DNA of 64,000 bases. Origin: Ruminiclostridium herbifermentans (GTDB lineage Bacteria; Bacillota; Clostridia; Acetivibrionales; DSM-1351). The position numbers were made by a program, and so were the translations under genes. Shown here piece by piece: positions 18,274 to 26,357 of this stretch (position 1 is the stretch's first letter; the number at the start of each line of letters is the position of its first letter). The DNA is taken from assembly GCF_005473905.2 (NCBI RefSeq), contig NZ_CP061336.1:4084501-4148500 (forward strand), written 5' to 3'. Under the pieces are notes generated by a model, which saw only the letters and a list, made by a program, of their open reading frames with translations, was not told where the DNA came from and searched no databases.

Positions 18274-18726
18274 ATGCGTACAAAAACAATATGCATTGGT
18301 TCAGTGTTTCCTTCTACTGCAGATGAAATATGGGACAAGATACAACACGTAAAAACGCTACAATATATAGCATACCCCTATGCCACATTTTCGCCACTCG
18401 GGAATGGCGATATGACATGGAAGGAAGGAAAGATTTTCAAATTTAGATTTAAGCTATTTGGATTTCTCTCGCTTGGTATACATACCATCAACATAATGGT
18501 ATTCGATAAAGATGCCCTCACTATATATACAACCGAAAGCAATAAAACTGTTCCTGTATGGAATCATCGTATAACGATGGAAGAAACATCAAAGAGTTCA
18601 GTAAAATATACTGACGAGGTAGAAATTGACGCTGGTTGGAAAACGATATTTGTCGTAGCTTGGGCAAAGATGTTCTATCGACATCGGCAGAAAAAGTGGC
18701 TAAAAATTTTGAGAAAAAATAACTGA
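18274..18726 (+). CDS. SRPBCC/START-like small protein
   Basis: A 150-aa protein with the layout of SRPBCC ligand-binding folds: an opening strand (TICIGSVFPSTADEIWDKIQHV), a run of beta strands (WKEGKIFKFRFKLFGF, HTINIMVFDKDALTIYTTE) and a long C-terminal helix (AWAKMFYRHRQKKWLKILRK). The fold is inferred from pattern. Start at 18274 has TAGGTGGTG upstream. It sits with the MBL-fold gene 17 bp downstream, inside a phage tail operon, and neither is a virion gene; probably lysogeny-expressed cargo. Substrate unknown. Confidence 0.6.
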   Translation: MRTKTICIGSVFPSTADEIWDKIQHVKTLQYIAYPYATFSPLGNGDMTWKEGKIFKFRFKLFGFLSLGIHTINIMVFDKDALTIYTTESNKTVPVWNHRITMEETSKSSVKYTDEVEIDAGWKTIFVVAWAKMFYRHRQKKWLKILRKNN

Positions 18727-18743
18727 GTGTGGAGGTGATTTGC

Positions 18744-19460
18744 ATGACAAAAATTTACGAGATAGGAAACTTCATTCTACGGAACTACATATTAGAAACC
18801 TCTTGTGGATTTATTGCCATTGATACAGGGTATCCGGAAGGGCAACTCGCCTTTATAAAGAAGTTTCAAAAAATAGCACCTCTTTCCGAATTGAAATATA
18901 TTTTTCTAACCCATGCACACGATGATCATGCCGGATTCCTTCGTAGCCTTCTTAATGAATGTGATGCAAAAGTAATTCTCAATCCTGTCGGCATCCCTGT
19001 GTTAGAAGCGGGCGAAAATAAGATATTACCAGGTGCAGGATACAGCAATAGATTAGCCGCTTCTACATTTGGGAAGGCAAAGAAAGAATTTAATTTCCCT
19101 TCCGTTCAACTTGGAGATAAGGCAATACTTATAAATAGTGAAGAAGAACAATTCTTTGAGTCGTTGGGGCTTCCGTTAAAAATAGTTTTTCTGCCGGGCC
19201 ATACAGCCGATTCAATTGGACTATATGACAAAAGCAACAATATACTATTCTGTGGTGATGCGGCGATGAATGCTGTAATTAGTCTCGGTTATCATACCAT
19301 TTGGATTGATGATGTGACGCAATTTGGGCAGTCGTGGGATAAAATGATTGCATTAAACCCCAAGAAGATCTATCCATCACATGGAAATCCGTTTTCTCCG
19401 AGCAAACTACAAAAGTATCGACATTTTATGGATAAGCGCAAGCTGATTCCAATAGAATAA
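18744..19460 (+). CDS. MBL-fold metallo-hydrolase
   Basis: A 238-aa metallo-beta-lactamase-fold enzyme. The di-zinc motif is THAHDDHAG (H-x-H-x-D-H), with further ligands in LPGHTAD and CGDAAM and a C-terminal SHGNP. The family includes thioesterases, lactonases, sulfur dioxygenases and RNases; nothing here fixes the substrate. ATG at 18744 follows GGAGGTGATTTGC. Forms a two-gene cassette with the SRPBCC gene, closed by a strong terminator, and its codon use is more AT-rich than the adjacent tail genes, indicating a moron-type acquisition. Confidence 0.9.
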   Translation: MTKIYEIGNFILRNYILETSCGFIAIDTGYPEGQLAFIKKFQKIAPLSELKYIFLTHAHDDHAGFLRSLLNECDAKVILNPVGIPVLEAGENKILPGAGYSNRLAASTFGKAKKEFNFPSVQLGDKAILINSEEEQFFESLGLPLKIVFLPGHTADSIGLYDKSNNILFCGDAAMNAVISLGYHTIWIDDVTQFGQSWDKMIALNPKKIYPSHGNPFSPSKLQKYRHFMDKRKLIPIE

Positions 19461-19476
19461 TATTTCTGCTACTCAA

Positions 19477-19501
19477 AAGATCACTTCGGTGGTCTTTTTT
19501 T
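19477..19501 (+). terminator. Rho-independent terminator of the cassette
   Basis: AAGATCAC-TTCG-GTGGTCTT forms an 8-bp stem with a UUCG tetraloop, followed by a T run. It lies 17 bp after the MBL-fold gene. Confidence 0.9.
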
Positions 19502-19527
19502 CTGCCCACTTTTAGGAGGTGATGCCA

Positions 19528-20097
19528 GTGCAGATTAATAACTTCATCCGCTTCAGCGAAAGCATAAAGACCCGTGAGGATATGCGTGTGGTCAGTGTTA
19601 CCATCCGTCCGCTCATTTCTGATTGTACTGGTGATATTTATTTCACTGACCTTCAGCTACAAGAAGGCTCTCGACTTACTGGCTACACACCTCACACAAC
19701 CACCATGCTAAAGAATGTCGAGAACCCACCTAAATATTTCAATGCCGTGGTTCGATCTGGCGATACCTTGGTTTTGCATACAAGCGGTGGAACTACCACA
19801 GGACTTGATTGTTACATCTATCCTAATCAAGCAATGAAGGCGGGCAGTATCAAGCTGTCGCAGGGAGCAGGTTCTCACGAGGCTGTATTTTTATCTTCAG
19901 CAAACGCAGGTGATGAATTTGCCTTGCTAGCTTCACGGCGTAGATGCCTTAAAAATGGCAATGTCACACCGAAAAATGGATTTTACCAGTATACAGCCGT
20001 TCATGACGATAAGCATCAAGTCCAACTTAAAAAAGGAAAATCTGCAAGGGTATATTTTGAGTTTAAAGAAATGATGGAAGGAGATCCGCGCTTATGA
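19528..20097 (+). CDS. Phage tail structural protein
   Basis: About 189 aa, GTG start with AGGAGGT 7 bases upstream. The N-terminal part (INNFIRFSESIKTREDMRV, LISDCTGDIYFTDLQLQEG) resembles the displaced end of the tail-tip gene before the cassette. The rest (KYFNAVVRSGDTLVLHTSGG, GNVTPKNGFYQYTAVHD, KSARVYFEFKEM) looks like a beta-sandwich tip component of Clostridia siphophages. Its stop overlaps the next start (ATGA). Exact role unknown. Confidence 0.65.
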   Translation: MQINNFIRFSESIKTREDMRVVSVTIRPLISDCTGDIYFTDLQLQEGSRLTGYTPHTTTMLKNVENPPKYFNAVVRSGDTLVLHTSGGTTTGLDCYIYPNQAMKAGSIKLSQGAGSHEAVFLSSANAGDEFALLASRRRCLKNGNVTPKNGFYQYTAVHDDKHQVQLKKGKSARVYFEFKEMMEGDPRL

Positions 20098-21084
20098 GCA
20101 GGTATTATCTTAGGGGAAAGAAATGCATGGTATGGTCGTTCATGGGCAACACCCGAATGCACCAAGCCTTGAATAATTACGGAGACCGTTTTGAAGCCGT
20201 CGGCATTTTCACCTTTGAGGTGGACATATCAGGAACGATAACCGAAACAGGTACACCGATATCCAGCATGATGCCATACATCAACAAATGGCCCAAAGTG
20301 CGTTGGTTTCTTACCGTGATGAATCACGGAACAGCTTCTATATTCACCGCTCTGCGGAATAACGAAAATGGTGCAAAGACTAAGTTTCTATCTGAGTTAG
20401 TGCGGATCATGCAGAAATACCCGTGGTGCGCTGGTGTGGATATCGACTTGGAGCGCGGCGGTGGGTATGAGAACAAGGACGCAGCAAATATCCTCTTTCG
20501 CGATATATACCAAACCGTCAAAGCGTACAATCCCGCAAAACTGGTCAATATCTGTTTGCCCGGTATGACTGGCGTCCAAGGCTCTGTCGGCGGTGAGAAC
20601 TGGTGTGTCTATGCTGATCTCGATGCGTACTGTGACACGGCGGCGATTATGTCCTACGGTATGGCTTGGGCTGGCAGTGCGCCGGGTCCTGTCTCTCCAC
20701 GGGACTGGCTTGTCGGCGTGTATGATTATGCCGCCAGAGTAATGAAACCGCAAAAGATCTATATGGGTTTGCCTGGTTACGGTTGGGAGTGGCAGATATA
20801 TGCAAACCCTGCCGACCTCGGCAAGACATATCGTGGCGTGTCGCTTACCTACTATGCCGCTAAAATATGGGCGGAAGGCGGGTATAACTTCACGGGTAAT
20901 GCTCCTCCGCAGCCGATGATACCGTGGCTTGCCTACTGGGACGATTACGATCAGGTACCGTATATGCTCCCTCAGGTATACGATTATGCTGAGGGTGGCG
21001 ATGCAACCAGCCGAGAAGCCCCTATCATCGGGGAAACCTACAACCGCCGACGATACTTAACTTGCTACGGGAAAACACAAAAGG
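20094..21084 (+). pseudogene. GH18-like tail hydrolase, N-terminal part (split by IS21 copy B)
   Basis: The first 330 codons of an 823-aa protein. The sequence is a GH18 TIM barrel: beta-4 motif CAGVDIDLERGGG carries the D-x-D-x-E catalytic signature with the acid Glu, and QKIYMGLPGYGWEW and IPWLAYWDDYDQ follow. Such tail hydrolases cut chitin-like or peptidoglycan glycans on the host surface. IS21 copy B interrupts the gene; the frame would read two more codons into the IS and stop at 21089. Removing the IS and one 9-bp duplicate joins it in frame to 23270-24750. The half gene lacks the final barrel strand. Confidence 0.85.
21076..21084. repeat. Target-site duplication of IS21 copy B, left
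   Basis: CACAAAAGG directly before the IS; identical bases follow the IS at 23261-23269. If the IS includes the TG shared by both copies on one side, the duplication is 7 bp. Confidence 0.85.
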
Positions 21085-21135
21085 TATAAACTGTCAAGGA
21101 AAAATGTATAAAAAGTATTAAATAATTATGTACAA

Positions 21136-21888
21136 CTATTCTCCTTGCTTCATATGATCCTTTAATCTGTATGACTTTCCAGATATAGATATTACATGTG
21201 CATGGTGCAATACCCTGTCAAGTATTGCATTGGCTACAACTGCGTCATAGAATACACCATCCCATTCGTTGAAATTCATGTTTGTTGTAAGAATGGTACT
21301 TTTTCTCTCATATCTCATATCTATAAGCTGAAAAAACATATTAGAATCTTCTTTATCAATGGGTAAGTAGCCAAGTTCATCAATGATAAGTAGTCTGTAA
21401 TGGCAGAAGTGTCTGAGTCTTACATCAAGTCTGTTTTCCAGTTTTGCTTTCTTTAGTTGCTGCAATAAATCATGACATTTGATAAAATATGTGCTAGTAC
21501 GTTTCTTTGCTGCAGCTATTCCTATTGATGTTGCCAGATGAGTCTTTCCAACACCACTTGGACCAAGAAATACTATATTCTCATTTCTTTCAAGAAAACC
21601 AAGCGTGCAAAGTTCTTGTATTTCTTGCTGATTTACTGACGGCTGAAAATTGAAATCATAATCTTTCAATTCCTTTACAAAAGGAAATGCTGCTGCTTTA
21701 ATCATAGATCTAGATGCTTTGGCCTCCTTAAAATCAACTTCGTAATTACTAAGTCTCAGTAGTCCTTCTGTAAACGAAAGATTGTTGGATGTCACAAAAT
21801 TAGATATTTCATCAAGATGAATTACCATTTGCCCAAGGCCAAGAATCTCCATATTCCTGCATAACTGTTTGTATGTACTGTTATTCAT
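21136..21888 (-). CDS. istB: IS21 helper ATPase IstB, copy B
   Basis: 250-aa AAA+ ATPase, same motifs as copy A (GPSGVGKTH; LLIIDELGYLP). One residue differs near the start (STYKQ versus STYNQ). Overlaps istA by 8 bases. Confidence 0.96.
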   Translation of the reverse strand: MNNSTYKQLCRNMEILGLGQMVIHLDEISNFVTSNNLSFTEGLLRLSNYEVDFKEAKASRSMIKAAAFPFVKELKDYDFNFQPSVNQQEIQELCTLGFLERNENIVFLGPSGVGKTHLATSIGIAAAKKRTSTYFIKCHDLLQQLKKAKLENRLDVRLRHFCHYRLLIIDELGYLPIDKEDSNMFFQLIDMRYERKSTILTTNMNFNEWDGVFYDAVVANAILDRVLHHAHVISISGKSYRLKDHMKQGE

Positions 21889-23173
21889 AACTGTATACTT
21901 CTCCTATAACCTGTAAGTTTTCTTTTGCCCGCTCATTTATATTTTCTTCCTTAAATGCATGCGATTTTCTTGCTATAGCAGTATAGTGTTCATTAAGGTA
22001 ATTAAGTTTCTTTTTACTAAGGGTATGGATAGTTATTAATTCTATGTTATAATAAACATGTATGTAACCATCATACACTTGTAAAGTAAGAGTTTTTCCA
22101 ATGTATTCTGGTGGTACAGAATACTGGCATTCATTATGGTTGAACATGCTGGATGAATTTACTTTTACTTTATGTGGAGTTATTTGATAAGGCTTTCTTA
22201 TGGTATCGGCTGGTAAGCTTCCTAAGAAAGCTTTTTCCTTGTTGAAATACATTAATGGAATACGACCTGTACCTTGATTTACCTGCATGTTTACTCTGTT
22301 ATTTATTCGTGTGACCAACTCATTAAGTTCCTTGTAATCAAGTTTTCCATTGTAGGCTCTTATCTCATCAAGTAGTTTCATTGGTGCTTCTACTTTGGCT
22401 TTTGTTCTTGGTCTTCCTGCAATACAAGGGTGCACCTTAAAACCATAATCATCCGCAAACTGCTTAAATTTTATATTTATTTTCCCTTCTGTATACTCTG
22501 TTCTTGGCTCATCCATAACTGTTTTCATATTATCGGTGACAATCTCACTTGGAACACCTCCAAACGTGTTAAACGCATCATCAAGGAATGAAAATAATAT
22601 GTCCTGTGTTTTTGATAGAGATACCCTGTATACTCTAAAACGTGAGTATGACAGCAATAATACAAATATGTTTACTTCTATTATTTCACCTGTTGAAAGA
22701 GTAAATCGTATAGACTCTTTCCAGTCTAGTTGTGCTTGTTGACCCATTCCTGTTTCATAACGTATGGTTACGTTATTTGCGTTTGAAGGTCTGCTTTTTT
22801 TGAAATATGAGTCTAGTTCAGGATATTTTCTTAGATAGTAGCAGAAATTCACATAAGACCCTTCATAAGAATGATTGTCTACTAGGTATTGCCATAAAAC
22901 TCTTCTGTAATAAAATATCTGCTGGCTGTTATCAGATAGAAGCTCTGCGATAATGTCATAGTAAGCAGTGATACAATTCACGCATTCTCTGGATTTGGCC
23001 TTATGAAAGCCATTAATGTATTTATCAACTGTACGCCTATCGACATCAAGTTCCCTTGCGATCTGGCTTTTATTAACCTTCAATGTTGTGTCCTCCATAA
23101 ATGGTTTTAACTTATAAAGATCCTTGACAGTTTGAATATTTAAATCTGTTATGATACTACTTTTGATAATCAT
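21881..23173 (-). CDS. istA: IS21 transposase IstA, copy B
   Basis: 430-aa DDE transposase with HTH and all catalytic residues as in copy A. It differs from copy A in NIEL and in YLNEH, both near the C-terminus. Confidence 0.96.
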   Translation of the reverse strand: MIIKSSIITDLNIQTVKDLYKLKPFMEDTTLKVNKSQIARELDVDRRTVDKYINGFHKAKSRECVNCITAYYDIIAELLSDNSQQIFYYRRVLWQYLVDNHSYEGSYVNFCYYLRKYPELDSYFKKSRPSNANNVTIRYETGMGQQAQLDWKESIRFTLSTGEIIEVNIFVLLLSYSRFRVYRVSLSKTQDILFSFLDDAFNTFGGVPSEIVTDNMKTVMDEPRTEYTEGKINIKFKQFADDYGFKVHPCIAGRPRTKAKVEAPMKLLDEIRAYNGKLDYKELNELVTRINNRVNMQVNQGTGRIPLMYFNKEKAFLGSLPADTIRKPYQITPHKVKVNSSSMFNHNECQYSVPPEYIGKTLTLQVYDGYIHVYYNIELITIHTLSKKKLNYLNEHYTAIARKSHAFKEENINERAKENLQVIGEVYSYE

Positions 23174-23260
23174 TAGGGTACCTCCTTTTGTACCCTGTAA
23201 TCATACCATTTGTACATTTTTATTTAATATTATTTGTACATTATTAATTATAACTTTATA

Positions 23261-23269
23261 CACAAAAGG
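23261..23269. repeat. Target-site duplication of IS21 copy B, right
   Basis: CACAAAAGG directly after the IS, matching 21076-21084. Confidence 0.85.
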
Positions 23270-24750
23270 CAGAGTTTGGCACAATCTATATTGACCGGGA
23301 CGGTGTGCCGGATAGTTATACAGAGGGTGTGGTTATTGGCAACGGAATGATTACGCTCTCATCAGAAACAGGTACAGCGACCTACGATTTTACCGTTCCG
23401 CAATCGGGAGTTTATGATGTTGCCGTCCGTATCTGCTTTCCGTATTGGGATAAGAACGGTATCAACATTTCACTTGACGGTTCCTCGGTCGGATTTTACG
23501 AAAGCCGCCTATGGTGGCCATATTGGAGAAGCACCTTCTGGGTGGCTCTTGCCAAAGGGCACAGCTTGTCGGCAGGAGAACACACCATCACCGTTGACGG
23601 AGGTGTGATTGGCGCACAATTATATGGCTTTCGTCTTTGCTCATCGTTTTCAGAACGGCCCTCAGCGGGTTCAGCTACCTTTGAACTCTCACCGCGCAGT
23701 TTCAAGGACGTGAACGGGAGTATGGCTGTTCCGGACAAAGGCTTCAAGCTGACCACCGAGATTCTTCGAAGAAAACCCGACTCGGCTTTAGTGTGGTATG
23801 AGGACTTCCGGGACCCCATCACACTGCAAAGCACTTACTGGACTACGCTTTCAGGCAATTGGGCAGTCTGGCGAAGCGATGAATATGCAACCGGCAGGGT
23901 TTACTCACAGCTGGAAGGTAGTGGCCAGCTTGCCTGGAGATATGACAGTTTCTCTGATGTTCATCTTCGAGCTCGGCTTGCTTTCCCTCATAACGGAAGC
24001 GGGCGTGCTGGGGTGTTTATTGGCAACATCCTCTGTTGTATCAACATTGACACGCAGCAAGTGGAACTCTATCAAGGATCTGTTTTGCTCGGCAGTTATG
24101 GTTCAGCTTACTCTAAAACACCCGCCTCCGACATCCGAACAAACCCCAATATGTATCTCATCGAAATGAGGAAACGCGGCAACCGCGTGAGGGTCTATTC
24201 CGGCAACAGCAACACCCTCCGCTTCACGGCAACGGTATCACCGACAAGCGGTTATTGTGGCATTCGGTCGGACAATGAAATCAAGTGTGAACTTCTGCGT
24301 TTAGGCGATGCCTGGACTTACGAACCGTATGAAGCCTTTGATGTGACGATGCCAAACTGTACTACCGAAACTTACGGCAGGATCGCCCGGAGTAACGTGA
24401 CATGGGACAGTGAATTCGAGGTATTCACGCTGTCTTCAGACGTGGAGGAATCCTCTACCCGAAGTGAGGATATCTCGATGGACTACGACTTCGTACATTC
24501 AGCGATGCTATACATTCCCTGCAACGCTGACTATACTGCAAAATTCACACCGCGCGATATCAACGTCTGGTGCTCGAGGATATTCCTCGGCGATGGGGAT
24601 GGTTTTGGTATCGTCTACTACCAAGATGTAGATTCGATCGTCTACTGGGCAAATGAAGCGGCATACCGATGGGGTTTGCGTGGGTTTGCCTTATGGTCAC
24701 TCGGTCAGGAAGACTTACGGCTGTGGGAGGCACTCCCGAAACAGAGTTAA
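23270..24750 (+). pseudogene. GH18-like tail hydrolase, C-terminal part
   Basis: Continues the gene cut at 21084: after the duplication the frame reads AEFGTIYIDRDGVPDSYTEG. Two beta-sandwich modules follow, a CBM6-like one (TYDFTVPQSGVYDVAVRI, SAGEHTITVDGG) and a concanavalin-like one (WTTLSGNWAVWRSDEYATG, LRARLAFPHNGSGRAGV). The last ~50 residues (YYQDVDSIVYWANEAAYRWG, GFALWSLGQEDLRLWEALP) look like the closing strand and helix of the GH18 barrel. A GTG at 23305 could restart translation but has no good ribosome site, so this part is probably not made as a working protein. Confidence 0.82.
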
Positions 24751-24776
24751 AAATGACCATTCATATCGGCATTTGC

Positions 24777-24803
24777 GCCTGCTTATTTTAGCAGGTGTTT
24801 TTT
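24777..24803 (+). terminator. Rho-independent terminator after the tail hydrolase
   Basis: GCCTGCT-TATTTT-AGCAGGT stem followed by GTTTTTT, between the tail genes and the holin; it would separate or attenuate lysis gene expression. Confidence 0.8.
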
Positions 24804-24830
24804 ATGCAATTAAACAGGAGGAAAACGAAT

Positions 24831-25244
24831 ATGAAAGAGATTTGGAATTGGATTCAGGTTGTGTTTACAGCCATTGGAGGAACCCTTGGCTGGTATTTAG
24901 GCGGATTGGACGGTTTCCTTTATGCACTCATCACCTTTGTGGTTGTCGACTACATCACTGGTGTGCTTCGTGCAATTGTGGAAAAGAAACTTTCCAGCCG
25001 AATCGGAGCACAGGGTATCGCCAAGAAGGTAGCGATATTCCTTGTGGTCGGTATTGGTCATCTCATTGACACTTACCTGCTCGGCGGCACGGGAGCACCG
25101 CTTCGTACAGCGATTATCTTCTTCTACATTGCTAACGAGGGTATTTCTTTTGTTGAGAATGCCACGGCTATTGGGTTACCTGTGCCTGAAAAGTTAAAAG
25201 ATGTGCTGGCACAGCTTCATGGAAAGGACGGCGAAACGAAATGA
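24831..25244 (+). CDS. Phage holin
   Basis: A 137-aa holin of the toxin-secretion/phage-lysis family (phi-CTP1/TcdE-like). Hydrophobic segments: VFTAIGGTLGWYLGGL, LYALITFVVVDYITGVL (with the family D-Y-I-T-G motif), VAIFLVVGIGHLI and AIIFFYIANEGISFVENA. ATG at 24831 has AGGAGG upstream. It overlaps the amidase start (ATGA) and would time release of the amidase at lysis. Confidence 0.93.
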   Translation: MKEIWNWIQVVFTAIGGTLGWYLGGLDGFLYALITFVVVDYITGVLRAIVEKKLSSRIGAQGIAKKVAIFLVVGIGHLIDTYLLGGTGAPLRTAIIFFYIANEGISFVENATAIGLPVPEKLKDVLAQLHGKDGETK

Positions 25245-25954
25245 ACCTTCATAAACTCATTTTGACCAACAATGCTTGCTACAAAGCGGGCCGAACTATC
25301 ACTCCTAAGGGCATCATGGTGCATTCAACAGGGGCAAATAATCCAAACCTCAAGCGCTATGTTGGTCCAGATGACGGCCTGTTGGGCAAGAACCAATATA
25401 ACAACCATTGGAATCAGGATAAGCCGGATGGGCGGCAGGTCTGTGTACATGCCTTTATTGGCAAACTAGCAGATGGCAGTATCGCAACCTATCAGACTCT
25501 GCCCTGGAACCACCGAGGCTGGCATGCCGGAGGTTCTGCTAACGATACACACATCGGCTTTGAAATCTGCGAGGACGGGTTGACCGATGCCTCGTATTTT
25601 TCTGCCGTACACAAGGAAGCCTTGGAACTTTGCGTCTACCTTTGCAAACAGTATGGGCTGACAGAGAAAGATATAATCGGACATTACGAGGGGTATCAGA
25701 AAGGTATCGCTTCAAATCATGGCGATCCTAAAAATTGGTTCCCAAAGCACGGCAAGAGCATGGATACTTTCCGTGCTGATGTTAAGGCTGGGCTTGCAGC
25801 AGCAGTAACGCCCGCTCCCGTCACACCGACTGCTCCGAAAAAATACTACCGTGTGCAGGTAGGTGCGTACTCCGTTAAGGCAAACGCAGATGCTATGCTT
25901 ACCAAGCTTAAAGCTGCTGGCTTTACGGATGCCTTCGTCAAGTACAGCGAGTAA
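25241..25954 (+). CDS. N-acetylmuramoyl-L-alanine amidase (endolysin) with SPOR domain
   Basis: 237 aa. The N-terminal ~180 residues are an Amidase_2 zinc amidase (GIMVHSTGANNP with the first His ligand, HIGFEICEDG, IIGHYEGY, SNHGDPKNWFPKHG). A proline/threonine linker (TPAPVTPTAPK) leads to a C-terminal SPOR-like peptidoglycan-binding domain (YYRVQVGAYSVKANADAML). It cleaves the amide bond between N-acetylmuramate and L-alanine at lysis. Coupled to the holin. Confidence 0.94.
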   Translation: MNLHKLILTNNACYKAGRTITPKGIMVHSTGANNPNLKRYVGPDDGLLGKNQYNNHWNQDKPDGRQVCVHAFIGKLADGSIATYQTLPWNHRGWHAGGSANDTHIGFEICEDGLTDASYFSAVHKEALELCVYLCKQYGLTEKDIIGHYEGYQKGIASNHGDPKNWFPKHGKSMDTFRADVKAGLAAAVTPAPVTPTAPKKYYRVQVGAYSVKANADAMLTKLKAAGFTDAFVKYSE

Positions 25955-25964
25955 ACATATACGT

Positions 25965-26010
25965 AATGATGCCTACTGGAGAATATTTCTCTGGTAGGCA
26001 TTATTTTTTT
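25965..26010 (+). terminator. Rho-independent terminator after the lysis genes
   Basis: AATGATGCCTAC pairs with GTAGGCATTATT across a 17-base loop, with a run of T at the 3' side. It closes the late operon. Confidence 0.9.
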
Positions 26011-26087
26011 GCTCTTTTTTGTACGAAGGGCTTCATTTTTTCCAGTGGGTAGTGAGGACAAGAGTTCTCAGACTGGAGGACAAATAC

Positions 26088-26306
26088 ATGACTGCTATTG
26101 GCTCAATACCAGAAATTAAATATGAAAAGAAGCCTGTTACACAAGAGCAATTGCAGCGCGAAGTTGATTATATACGAGCACAGCGGATGCTCGATTCCAT
26201 GCTTCAATCTGGACTTATTTCCTTGTCGGAATTCAACAAGATAACCTTATTAAATCGAAAATCTTTCTCTCCTGCGCTGGCACAGATTATGCCCGAAAAG
26301 CATTGA
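26088..26306 (+). CDS. SHOCT-like small protein of the recombinase operon
   Basis: A 72-aa helical protein: EQLQREVDYIRAQRMLDSML, GLISLSEFNKITLLNRKSF, ending SPALAQIMPEKH. The helix-GLIS-EF pattern is SHOCT-like, and such proteins commonly precede serine recombinase genes in Clostridia elements. ATG at 26088 has GGAGG upstream. Role unknown; an accessory or directionality function is only a guess. Confidence 0.7.
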   Translation: MTAIGSIPEIKYEKKPVTQEQLQREVDYIRAQRMLDSMLQSGLISLSEFNKITLLNRKSFSPALAQIMPEKH

Positions 26307-26357
26307 TATAACTGAGCTTTAGAGGTAATATGTCACACTGACCAAGGAGGTGAGAAT

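Larger units (their letters stand above)
21085..23260 (-). mobile_element. IS21-family insertion sequence, copy B
   Basis: Same 2,176-bp length as copy A, in inverse orientation 14.6 kb away, with intact istA and istB. A matching 9-bp duplication shows a simple insertion into the tail hydrolase gene not followed by recombination at this copy. Near identity to copy A implies recent transposition. The differences I found between copies fall in one stretch of about 200 bp at the istA-istB junction. Confidence 0.95.

Noticed and set aside
17953-19500. Diversity-generating retroelement in the tail region
   Set aside because: The similar tail segments are homologous protein modules; no reverse transcriptase or template repeat is visible.
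4283-23260. Inversion of the whole segment between the two IS21 copies after both had inserted
   Set aside because: Copy B keeps matching 9-bp duplications on both sides, which such an inversion would have separated; the event must involve copy A and another copy.
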